Of a DNA stretch of 64,000 nucleotides, positions 48,947 through 56,789 are shown piece by piece (position 1 is the stretch's first letter; each line of letters starts with the position of its first letter). The stretch is taken from contig NZ_JABMCZ010000002.1 in assembly GCF_013186535.1 (NCBI RefSeq), positions 1,736,001-1,800,000 of the forward strand. Reading direction: 5' to 3'. The notes beneath the pieces were generated by a model. That model ran no database searches. It saw only the letters and a list, made by a program, of their open reading frames with translations, and had not been told where the DNA came from. The position numbers were made by a program, and so were the translations under genes. This DNA is from Nocardia terpenica. Lineage in GTDB: Bacteria; Actinomycetota; Actinomycetes; Mycobacteriales; Mycobacteriaceae.

Positions 48947-50035
48947 GTGCCGACCGCCACCGCATCGCCGGGACTCGACCGGCTGATCGCCGCGCTGCGG
49001 GAAGACGATCCGCGGATCGCCGACGCCGTGGCGGCGGCCGCCGGGAATTGGCACGGGCCGTTGCGCATTCAGGTGACGGGCCGGGCGCGGGCGGGCAAGA
49101 GCACGGTGCTGCGGGCCTTGGCGCTGGCGTCGGCCCGCGAGACCGGACCGGTGGACGAGCCGGGCGCCCCCGATCCGGAACTCGACGGCGACATCGTGAT
49201 CTACGTGCTGTCGGCGGCGGCGCATCCGGCCGATCGGCGCATCCTGGCCACCCTGCCCGCGGAACGCACGCTGGTGCTGCTGAACAAGGCCGACGCCATC
49301 GGCTCCCGCTGGGCCGACGCGGTCGCCGCGGCCGAGCGCTACACCGACGAACTGGGCATCGCCACGCTCCCGGTGGTCGCCGCGCTGGCCGCGGGCACCC
49401 GCGCGGGCGCCCCGAGCGAGACCGACCTGCGGACCCTGCGCGCGCACCTGGACCGCGCCGATTCGTCGTTCACGCTGTCGCCGGAGTTGTTCACCGCGCC
49501 GACCGCCGGGCCGGATGTGGCCGAGCGGCAGGCGATTCTGGACCGCTGGGGCCTGCACGGCGCGGCCTGCCTGCTGACCGCGCTGCGGCACGACCCCGAA
49601 CTGCGGCCGCAACCGCTGCTGCACCTGCTGCACGCGGTCAGCGGCATCGAGGCGGTCCACGCGCTGCTGCGGCACCGCTGCGACCGGGCGGCGGCGCTGC
49701 GCGGCGGCGACCTCCTCGACGAGCTGACCCGGCTGGCCGCGCGGGCGATTCCGCGGGCGGACGGCCGGGCCCACGATCTGCTCGACGAGTACCTGGCCGG
49801 TGACGAGGCGCTGTGGCTGGCGCTGCACGCCGGTCTGGCCTGCCCGGATGTCGCGCACCTGGCCGCCGAATATTCCGGGCCGACCCCGGCCGACGCCGAC
49901 GACGCGCTGGCCCGGGCGCAGCGCTGGCGGGCCGTGGTGGCGGGCGATGCGACGGCCGCCGCCCGCCGCGCCGCGATCCGCGTGCACAACGGGTACGTCC
50001 GGCTCTGGGAGCGGATGAGCAGTGCCGGACTCTGA
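48947..50035 (+). CDS. dynamin-like GTPase-type protein, subunit with intact P-loop (Rv0209-like)
   Basis: A 362-residue cytosolic protein. P-loop GRARAGKSTV is near 43-52, the G4 motif LNKADAIG near 125, and the segment DIVIYVLSAAAHPADRRIL takes the place of a G3/switch region without a clear DxxG. The C-terminal half is helical. It corresponds in position to Rv0209. The next gene begins inside its 3' end (14-bp overlap) and encodes a partner with a membrane hairpin, so they probably act as a pair, like IniA/IniC-type dynamin-like proteins. GGAAGGGGG precedes the GTG. Confidence 0.75.
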   Translation: MPTATASPGLDRLIAALREDDPRIADAVAAAAGNWHGPLRIQVTGRARAGKSTVLRALALASARETGPVDEPGAPDPELDGDIVIYVLSAAAHPADRRILATLPAERTLVLLNKADAIGSRWADAVAAAERYTDELGIATLPVVAALAAGTRAGAPSETDLRTLRAHLDRADSSFTLSPELFTAPTAGPDVAERQAILDRWGLHGAACLLTALRHDPELRPQPLLHLLHAVSGIEAVHALLRHRCDRAAALRGGDLLDELTRLAARAIPRADGRAHDLLDEYLAGDEALWLALHAGLACPDVAHLAAEYSGPTPADADDALARAQRWRAVVAGDATAAARRAAIRVHNGYVRLWERMSSAGL

Positions 50036-51539
50036 CCCGCCCGCGCCCCCGCCACCCGATGTCGACGCGGTGATCGCCCGCTGGAATCCGCAGGGTCACG
50101 CGTTGCTGCGCGCGCTGCCGACCACCGAAGGCTCTGCGGCGCAGGCATTGCCGGTGCAACTGATCGGCGTAGACGATATCGGCACCGCGCTGCTGCGGGC
50201 GGAGCTGGCGGGTCTGCAACCGCGAATCGAGTTGACCGATCCCATCGCCGATCTCCCGATGCCGCCGCACGATTCGGCGGAATCGGCATGCGGCACAACG
50301 GCTGTCGCGCTGCTGGTGCTCGATGCCGGTGCGACACTCGGCGCCACCACGCTGGACCTGGTGGCCCGGCTGCACGGTCAAGGGACGCGAATCATCTTCG
50401 CCGTCAACGGTATTCACGCACACGCCGAATGGCGCGCAGTGCTCGCCCGCGATCGCGAACTGCTGACCCCGGTCCTCGGGCACGAACCCGACCTGCTGCC
50501 GGTGTCGGCGCGAATGGCCGAGGCGGCCCGCGCTTCCGGCGATGCCGCGCTGCTCGACCGCTCCGGACTCGGCGCGCTGCATGCCCGCCTGACCGCGGCC
50601 GTCGGCGCGGACGGCGGGCAGGGCGGCCGGGCGGCGGTCCACGCTCGCGTCGTCGCCGAGACCCGGCAGCGCATTCTCGATCAGGCCGCCGCGCTGCGGT
50701 CCGGCGCGGCCGTCGCCCGGGTGCGTGAGGAGCGCGCGACGCTGCTCGCCGGTCGCGACGGCGGCCGCGCCCAGGCCATGTCGGTGCTGCGCAATCGGTT
50801 ACATCTGGCTCGCGTCGACCTGCTGCACGAGGTCGGCGCCCGCATCCGCGCGCTGAACGCCGCCGCCAGAACCGAATTGGATCGACTCGGCCGCGGCGCG
50901 GCGCGCGGCTATCCGGCGCGGTTGCAGCGCTCGGTCGCCGACCTGACCGCCGAACTGGACGTGGCCCTCGCCCGACGGCTGACCGAATTGGCCCGGCAGC
51001 TGGAGGCGGTCGCCGATCCCGCGGCCGCCGCGGCGCTCGGCCCGCCGGGCGCCGATCCCGCGCCGCCGCTGGGCCCCGACCCGGAACCGCGCCACCGCGG
51101 CGTCGAGGACCACCTGATGGTCGCGCTCGGCGCCTCCGCCGGATTCGGCCTGGGTCGGCTGGTGGTCGCGCCGCTGTCGCTGGTCCCGGCCCTGGACTAC
51201 GCGACGGTCCCGGTGACGCTGCTGCTCGGCGCGGGCGTGGCGTACTGGGTGGTCCGGGCCCGAGGGCACCTGGCCGATCGCGCGCATCTGCGGCAGTGGG
51301 TGTCCGACGCCCTGGTCAATGTCAAGGCCCAGCTCGAGCAGCGGGTGGCGACCGTGCTGGTGGAGGCCGAGTCTCAGCTGACCGAGCAGGTGGTGCGGGC
51401 CAGCACCGCGCGGGCGGTCGACATCGATCGCCGCGTCGCCGAGCTGGAAACCCGATTGCGGCAGCTCACGGCCCAGCAGCCCGCCCAACTCGCGGCGTGC
51501 GAGCGAGACCTGGCGGCGCTCGACGCGGCGGGGAAATGA
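50022..51539 (+). CDS. dynamin-like partner protein with degenerate P-loop and membrane hairpin (Rv0210-like)
   Basis: A 505-residue protein. The N-terminal region follows the GTPase layout but lacks a lysine in the would-be P-loop (GVDDIGTALL) and has VNGIHAH where NKxD is expected. A long helical stretch (about 190-330) precedes a hydrophobic hairpin (ASAGFGLGRLVVAPLSLV and VPVTLLLGAGVAYWVV), then a coiled-coil-like C-terminus (VKAQLEQRVATVLVEAESQ onwards). The pattern is that of a membrane-remodelling dynamin-like subunit. It overlaps the preceding gene by 14 bp. Confidence 0.75.
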   Translation: MPDSDPPAPPPPDVDAVIARWNPQGHALLRALPTTEGSAAQALPVQLIGVDDIGTALLRAELAGLQPRIELTDPIADLPMPPHDSAESACGTTAVALLVLDAGATLGATTLDLVARLHGQGTRIIFAVNGIHAHAEWRAVLARDRELLTPVLGHEPDLLPVSARMAEAARASGDAALLDRSGLGALHARLTAAVGADGGQGGRAAVHARVVAETRQRILDQAAALRSGAAVARVREERATLLAGRDGGRAQAMSVLRNRLHLARVDLLHEVGARIRALNAAARTELDRLGRGAARGYPARLQRSVADLTAELDVALARRLTELARQLEAVADPAAAAALGPPGADPAPPLGPDPEPRHRGVEDHLMVALGASAGFGLGRLVVAPLSLVPALDYATVPVTLLLGAGVAYWVVRARGHLADRAHLRQWVSDALVNVKAQLEQRVATVLVEAESQLTEQVVRASTARAVDIDRRVAELETRLRQLTAQQPAQLAACERDLAALDAAGK

Positions 51540-51821
51540 GATTCGTCTCGAGCGCGCCCGGATTGCGTAACCGCGCGATTGAGGGACATCCCGAGCGGGT
51601 ACCGAGTGAGCAACCCCATTCCGTACTGCGGGTCACACCGCGTTAACCTCTTTAACAAGGAAACCCTGGGCGTCCGCTTTCGCCTTGTACGCCGCCCAGC
51701 CGGGGCGTGCTTTTCGACAAGCGAGCGGCCGCCCACCGCCAATGGTGGCCTCCCGGTGTCATGAGCTGGGCCCACGCCCATCTCCTAATACCCGAAGCCA
51801 CCCACTCTCAGGAGAGTTTTC
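51540..51821. other. leader/promoter region of pckG
   Basis: 282 bp without a convincing gene. It contains GTTAACCTCTTTAAC near 51642-51656, a gapped inverted repeat around GTTAA/TTAAC that could be an operator, and a weak partial match to the hairpin loop (GGGGCGTGCTTTTC) near 51704-51717. AGGAGAG precedes the pckG ATG. Confidence 0.4.
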
Positions 51822-53654
51822 ATGACCTCAGCGACCATTCCTGGTCTTCACGGATCCGATGGCACCGCACCGATCGAGCACGCAGGACTGCTCGCCTGGG
51901 TACGGGAGGTCGCAGAACTCACTCAGCCGGACCGCGTGATCTGGGCGGACGGTTCCGACGAGGAATGGGACCGGCTGACCACGCAGCTGGTCGAGGCGGG
52001 CACCTTCACCAAGCTCAACGACGCCAAGAAGCCCAACTCCTTCCTGGCGCTGTCGGATCCCTCCGATGTGGCGCGCGTGGAGTCGCGCACGTTCATCTGC
52101 TCGCGCGACGAGGCCGACGCGGGCCCGACCAACAATTGGGTCGACCCGGCCGAGATGCGCAAGACCATGTCCGAGCTGTACCGCGGTTCGATGAAGGGCC
52201 GCACCATGTATGTGGTGCCGTTCTGCATGGGCCCGCTGGGCGCCGCCGACCCCAAGCTCGGTGTGGAGCTCACCGATTCGGAGTACGTGGTGGTCTCCAT
52301 GCGCGTGATGACCCGCATGGGCAAGCCCGCGCTGGAGAAGCTGGGCGCGGACCGCCCGTTCGTGAAGTGTCTGCACTCGGTGGGCGCGCCGCTGGAGCCG
52401 GGCCAGGCCGATGTGCCGTGGCCGTGCAACGACACCAAGTACATCACCCACTTCCCCGAGGATCGCGAGATCTGGAGCTACGGTTCGGGTTACGGCGGCA
52501 ACGCGCTGCTGGGCAAGAAGTGCTACTCGCTACGCATCGCCTCGGCCATGGCCCACGACGAGGGCTGGCTGGCCGAGCACATGCTGATCCTCAAGCTGAT
52601 CTCCCCGGAGAACAAGAACTACTACATCGCCGCCGCCTTCCCGAGCGCCTGCGGCAAGACCAATCTCGCGATGATCCAGCCGACCGTGCCGGGCTGGCGC
52701 GCGGAGACCCTCGGCGACGACATCGCCTGGATGCGTTTCGGCGAGGACGGCCGCCTGTACGCGGTCAACCCGGAGTTCGGTTTCTTCGGCGTCGCGCCGG
52801 GCACCAACCACAGCTCCAACCCGAACGCCATGGCCACCATGGAGGCGGGAAACACCGTCTACACCAACGTCGCCCGCACCGACGACAACGACGTGTGGTG
52901 GGAGGGCCTGGAGGGCGAACCCGACCACCTGGTCGACTGGAAGGGCAACGACTGGTACTTCCGGGAGACCGAAACCCTGGCCGCGCACCCGAATTCGCGC
53001 TACTGCACCCCGATGTCGCAGTGCCCGATCCTCGCGCCCGAGTGGGAGGACCCGCAGGGCGTGCCGATCTCGGCCATCCTGTTCGGCGGCCGCCGCAAGA
53101 CGACGGTGCCGCTGGTGACCGAGTCCTTCGACTGGCAGCACGGCGTTTTCATGGGTGCGACGTTGTCGTCGGAGCAGACCGCCGCGGCCGAGGGCAAGGT
53201 CGGCACCGTGCGCCGCGACCCGATGGCCATGCTGCCGTTCATGGGTTACCACGTCGGCGACTACCTGGGCCACTGGATCAATGTCGGCAAGAACGCCGAC
53301 TCGGGCAAGCTGCCGAAGATCTTCTACGTCAACTGGTTCCGCCGCGGCGCCGACGGCCGCTTCCTGTGGCCCGGATTCGGCGAGAACTCCCGCGTGCTGG
53401 AGTGGATCGTCAACCGCATCGAGGGCCGGGCCGAGGCCGTCGAGACCGCGATCGGCAATGTCCCCACCGCCGCGCACCTCGACCTCGACGGCCTGGACGT
53501 CCGCACCGCCGATGTGGACGAGGCCCTGAAGGTCGACGCCGCCGAGTGGCGCCGCGAGATCCCCCTCATCGAGGAGTGGTTCGAGTTCATCGGCGACAAG
53601 CTCCCCTCCGGCGTCCGCGACGAATTCGAGGCTTTGAAGCAGCGCCTCGGCTAG
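51822..53654 (+). CDS. pckG: phosphoenolpyruvate carboxykinase (GTP)
   Basis: A 610-residue GTP-dependent enzyme converting oxaloacetate to PEP for gluconeogenesis. The kinase-1a P-loop is FPSACGKTNLAM near 273, the GTP/metal segment WMRFGEDGRLYAVNPEFGFFG follows, and KCYSLRIAS and the substrate loop FCMGPLG are earlier. Length and sequence match mycobacterial Rv0211 (606 residues). It has its own promoter region and ends in a strong terminator, so it is monocistronic. In mycobacteria the enzyme is needed for growth on fatty acids. Confidence 0.97.
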   Translation: MTSATIPGLHGSDGTAPIEHAGLLAWVREVAELTQPDRVIWADGSDEEWDRLTTQLVEAGTFTKLNDAKKPNSFLALSDPSDVARVESRTFICSRDEADAGPTNNWVDPAEMRKTMSELYRGSMKGRTMYVVPFCMGPLGAADPKLGVELTDSEYVVVSMRVMTRMGKPALEKLGADRPFVKCLHSVGAPLEPGQADVPWPCNDTKYITHFPEDREIWSYGSGYGGNALLGKKCYSLRIASAMAHDEGWLAEHMLILKLISPENKNYYIAAAFPSACGKTNLAMIQPTVPGWRAETLGDDIAWMRFGEDGRLYAVNPEFGFFGVAPGTNHSSNPNAMATMEAGNTVYTNVARTDDNDVWWEGLEGEPDHLVDWKGNDWYFRETETLAAHPNSRYCTPMSQCPILAPEWEDPQGVPISAILFGGRRKTTVPLVTESFDWQHGVFMGATLSSEQTAAAEGKVGTVRRDPMAMLPFMGYHVGDYLGHWINVGKNADSGKLPKIFYVNWFRRGADGRFLWPGFGENSRVLEWIVNRIEGRAEAVETAIGNVPTAAHLDLDGLDVRTADVDEALKVDAAEWRREIPLIEEWFEFIGDKLPSGVRDEFEALKQRLG

Positions 53655-53672
53655 CCCGCCCGAATCTCCCCC

Positions 53673-53711
53673 GCCCGCACCGTTTTCGAAACGGTGCGGG
53701 CGGTTTCTTTT
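53673..53711 (+). terminator. intrinsic terminator of pckG
   Basis: Perfect 13-bp arms (53673-53685 and 53689-53701) of GCCCGCACCGTTT and its complement around TCG, followed by GGTTTCTTTT. It starts 19 bp after the pckG stop. Confidence 0.92.
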
Positions 53712-54015
53712 CCGGTGCAAGAGATTTCATCCTGACCCCGCCCACCGCAATCCTGGCCTGTCGCCGCCGGTGCCGTACTGTTACCCCATCAAGCTCGGAC
53801 CCCCGTCGGGCTGTACTTCGTGCACATCTTTGTCCGTTGTGCGGAGTTCGCCGCCCGGGGTGTCCTATTCTGAGTGTGTTCTACGTCTCATGACCGACCA
53901 GTTCGATTTGCGGAGCAGTTGCTGATCGGCTGAAATGATTGCTCCACCGTTGCCAGCGGATTCGAGCCGGTCCGCTGCCGGTCGGGCCGATTGTGTGAGA
54001 GGTGGGTGGTTCGGG
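53712..54015. other. non-coding stretch upstream of a small conserved gene
   Basis: About 300 bp with lower GC than its surroundings. TATTCT near 53868 looks like a -10 element without a good -35. No repeat element, RNA gene or longer reading frame is convincing. Confidence 0.35.
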
Positions 54016-54231
54016 ATGTCCGACCAGGAGCTCGACACCGTCGGTGTCCGCCCTGTTCTCCCGGAGATAGCCGATATCGGGCCGAATGCCGCAAGTACCC
54101 CGCTGAGGCGGGCTGCGGTGCGGTTGCAGGCGGCCCTGCCGCCCGGCTGGGAGGTCGATATCGTCGACGTTCCCCGGCGGCCCGGCCAGGTGCCCGGCCC
54201 GCTGCTGCGGGTGCGGATGCCGGAGGTCTGA
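54016..54231 (+). CDS. small protein of unknown function (71 aa)
   Basis: A 71-residue soluble protein, acidic at the N-terminus and basic in the middle (STPLRRAAVRLQAALPPGWEVDIVDVPRRPG), with no recognised domain. The ATG at 54016 follows GAGGTGGG at good spacing and the reading frame ends before a change of base composition. I cannot give a function. It precedes a second small gene by 173 bp. Confidence 0.5.
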   Translation: MSDQELDTVGVRPVLPEIADIGPNAASTPLRRAAVRLQAALPPGWEVDIVDVPRRPGQVPGPLLRVRMPEV

Positions 54232-54404
54232 AACACCACATCCATCACGGAGCTACCGCCAGACATCACTGGTCTCGAAACCCTACCTGCCGGTTCGCTT
54301 TTCAGAGAACGCACTATTGCGTTCCGAGGGGGCGCGGAGCATGCTTAGAGCAATCTGCTTTGCCCGCTCGATTTTTCAGATGCAATCGCAGGGGAGTCAG
54401 AGTC

Positions 54405-54704
54405 ATGGCGGTGCAAGTGGTCGGCCGATCGTTGATGACCAGCGATCAGACCCCACATCAAGCGAAATCCGTTGGTACCGGCGGGTGGGTCGTCTCCTTC
54501 CTGCCCGGCCGTACCCTCACGCTCGAACAGGCGGCCGCGGCATTGCAGGCCGCCGAGGCGGTGGCGGCGGTGCGGGCCCTGGCCGATCGGGTCGGGCTCA
54601 CACCGCTCGAGACCATCGGCCTGGCCATGCAGGAACCACCCTGGGACGAGCCCCCGCACCGGGGCCTGCTGCGGTGCTGGCGCCGCGGACAGCTGGATCG
54701 CTGA
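54405..54704 (+). CDS. small protein of unknown function (99 aa)
   Basis: A 99-residue soluble protein: GTGGWVVSFLPGRTLTLEQAAAALQAAEAV, then ADRVGLTPLETIGLAMQEPPWDEPPHRGLLR. The middle is a predicted Ala-rich helical pair. AGGGGAG lies before the ATG. A distinct 170-bp leader with AT-rich patches (GATTTTTCAGATG) separates it from the previous small gene. No family is recognised. It converges on the methyltransferase gene, with stops four bases apart. Confidence 0.6.
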   Translation: MAVQVVGRSLMTSDQTPHQAKSVGTGGWVVSFLPGRTLTLEQAAAALQAAEAVAAVRALADRVGLTPLETIGLAMQEPPWDEPPHRGLLRCWRRGQLDR

Positions 54705-54708
54705 CCGC

Positions 54709-55485
54709 TCACCGCTTCGCGGCCACCACCACCAGATTGCTCACCAGCAGCTCCCGCAGGCCCGGCACCCGCACCAGCCACCAGGCCCAGCGCGGGTGAT
54801 AGCGCGGAAACGTGGCGAGAATCCGGGCATCGGCCCGCTCGGCCCACCGCATTCCGTCGGCCGCGCGCACCGCGAACAGCGATGTCCCGAAGCGATTCTT
54901 CGGTTCCCGGCCGGTCCGGCGGCGATAGCGGCGCGCGGCGTACTCCCCGCCCAGGTAGTGCCAGGGCCCGGTCTCGTGCCCGCCGAACGGGCCCAGCCAC
55001 ACGGTGTACGAAAGGATCATCAGCCCACCGGGTTTGGTGACGCGCAGCATCTCCTCGGCCATCCGCCACGGATGCGGCACGTGTTCGGCCACATTGGACG
55101 AGATGCAGACGTCCACGGCGGCGTCCCGGAACGGCAGCGCCATGCCGGAGCCGCGGACCGCGCCCGGCACGCTCAGCCCGGCGGCGTGCATCTCCGTCGG
55201 ATCCGGTTCGACCGGCAGGTAGCGCGCGCCGAGCGCGGCGAATTCGTCGGCGAAGTACCCGGGCCCGCCGCCCACGTCCAGCACGATCGCGCCGGTCAGG
55301 TCGCGGCCGGTGCGATCGCGGTAGAAGTCGGCGACGAGGTCGGCGGTGTCGGCGGCGATGCCGCCGTAGAACAGGGCCGGATCGGTCTGTTCGAAGCGGA
55401 AGCTGCCGAGCAGGCGCAGGGATCGGCGCAGGGTGGCCCGGTGCGCGAAGCGGGGACGCGGTCCGGTTCCGTCGGATCGAAGCAT
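54709..55485 (-). CDS. mtrP: class I SAM methyltransferase, MtrP-like (Rv0224c)
   Basis: A 258-residue methyltransferase with motif I VLDVGGGPGYFA, the acidic VEPDPTEM and CISSNVAEHVPHPWRMAEEMLRVTKPGGLMILSY. Sequence and position (next to GT4, large membrane protein, DUF3068 and tmaT genes) match Rv0224c. As I recall, its C. glutamicum counterpart NCgl2764 (MtrP) is required for acetylation and efficient export of trehalose monocorynomycolate; the methylated substrate is not known. The ATG at 55485 gives the usual length; a further upstream in-frame start would read through the divergent promoter region. Confidence 0.85.
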   Translation of the reverse strand: MLRSDGTGPRPRFAHRATLRRSLRLLGSFRFEQTDPALFYGGIAADTADLVADFYRDRTGRDLTGAIVLDVGGGPGYFADEFAALGARYLPVEPDPTEMHAAGLSVPGAVRGSGMALPFRDAAVDVCISSNVAEHVPHPWRMAEEMLRVTKPGGLMILSYTVWLGPFGGHETGPWHYLGGEYAARRYRRRTGREPKNRFGTSLFAVRAADGMRWAERADARILATFPRYHPRWAWWLVRVPGLRELLVSNLVVVAAKR

Positions 55486-55565
55486 GGCGCGTGTAGTTTC
55501 GCACACGCCCGCTAGGGTGGAGCCCACTGTCAGACATCCGTCCGAGTACGACCTGGAGAAGCGCT

Positions 55566-56789
55566 GTGCCCGATCTCGGCCCCCGCGAGCCCGCCGCGGT
55601 GCGCGAGGTGCTGCTGCTCTGCTGGCGCGATACCGGGCATCCGCAGGGCGGCGGCAGCGAACGCTATCTGGAACAGGTCGGCGCGGAGCTGGCCGCGCGC
55701 GGGGTACGGGTGACCCTGCGGACCGCGCGCTACCCCGGGGCCGCCGCCCGCGAACGGATCGACGGCATCGAGATCAGCCGCGCCGGGGGCCGGTTCACGG
55801 TGTACCCGCGCGCCCTGGCGGCGATCGTGCTCGGGCGGCTCGGGTTCGGGCCGCTGCGCGGGCTGCGACCGGATGCGGTGATCGACACCCAGAACGGCAT
55901 TCCGTTCTTCGCGCGCGCCGCGACCCGGGCGCCCGCGATCGTGCTCGTGCATCACGGGCACCGCGAGCAGTGGCCGGTGGCGGGCCGCCTGGTCGGGCGG
56001 ATCGGCTGGTGGATCGAGTCGCGGGTGTCGCCGCGGGTGCATCGGCGCAATCAGTACCTGACGGTGTCGCTGCCCTCGGCCGAGGAACTGGCCACGCTCG
56101 GGGTGGATCGATCGCGAATCGCGGTGGTGCGCAACGGGGCCGAGCCGATTCCCGGGCCGGCGCCCACCGGGGCCGCGGCCACCCGCTCCGCGCATCCGAG
56201 CATCGTGGTGCTGTCCCGGCTGGTGCCGCACAAGCAGATCGAGGACGCGCTGGCGGTGACGGCCGGGCTGCGCCACCGGATTCCGGGCCTGCGGCTGGAT
56301 GTGATCGGCGACGGCTGGTGGGCCGACAATCTGAAATCCCGTGCGCGCGAACTGGATATCGCCGATGCCGTCACCTTCCACGGCCATGTCGGCGAGGCCC
56401 GCAAGCACGAACTGCTGTCTCGCGCCTGGGTGCACGTGCTGCCCTCCCGCAAGGAAGGCTGGGGTCTGGCGGTGATCGAGGCCGCCCAGCACGGCGTCCC
56501 GACCGTCGGCTACCGCGGTTCCCGCGGCCTCACCGACTCCATCGTCGACGGCGTCACCGGTGTGCTGGTGGACGATTCGGCGCAGCTCACCGAGGCGGTG
56601 GGCGACCTGCTCACCGCCCCCGGGGCCCGCACGGTCATGGGGGAGAAGGCCCGCGCCCGCGCCCGCGAATTCTCCTGGGAGCAGACGGCGAACGGGGTGT
56701 ACGAGGTGCTGTCGGCCGCCCGGCGCGGGGAGTTCGTCTCGGGGCTGGTCGCGGTTCGCTCGGACGCCGAGGTCGTGTCGCGCGGCTGA
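55566..56789 (+). CDS. GT4 family glycosyltransferase (Rv0225-like)
   Basis: A 407-residue retaining GT-B enzyme. The N-terminal acceptor domain begins VREVLLLCWRDTGHPQGGGSERYLEQVGAEL; the donor domain has SIVVLSRLVPHKQIEDAL, VHVLPSRKEGWGLAVIEAAQHGVP (EX7E motif) and GSRGLTDSIVDG. It is cytosolic or membrane-associated and works in envelope polysaccharide or glycolipid assembly; donor and acceptor are unknown. It is divergent from mtrP by 80 bp, with TAGGGT as a possible -10. Its last 155 bp overlap the 3' end of the next, convergent gene. Confidence 0.88.
   Translation: MPDLGPREPAAVREVLLLCWRDTGHPQGGGSERYLEQVGAELAARGVRVTLRTARYPGAAARERIDGIEISRAGGRFTVYPRALAAIVLGRLGFGPLRGLRPDAVIDTQNGIPFFARAATRAPAIVLVHHGHREQWPVAGRLVGRIGWWIESRVSPRVHRRNQYLTVSLPSAEELATLGVDRSRIAVVRNGAEPIPGPAPTGAAATRSAHPSIVVLSRLVPHKQIEDALAVTAGLRHRIPGLRLDVIGDGWWADNLKSRARELDIADAVTFHGHVGEARKHELLSRAWVHVLPSRKEGWGLAVIEAAQHGVPTVGYRGSRGLTDSIVDGVTGVLVDDSAQLTEAVGDLLTAPGARTVMGEKARARAREFSWEQTANGVYEVLSAARRGEFVSGLVAVRSDAEVVSRG

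Noticed and set aside
53700..54405. Possible tRNA or small RNA between pckG and mtrP
   Set aside because: No cloverleaf, CCA end or strong paired structure was found apart from the pckG terminator.
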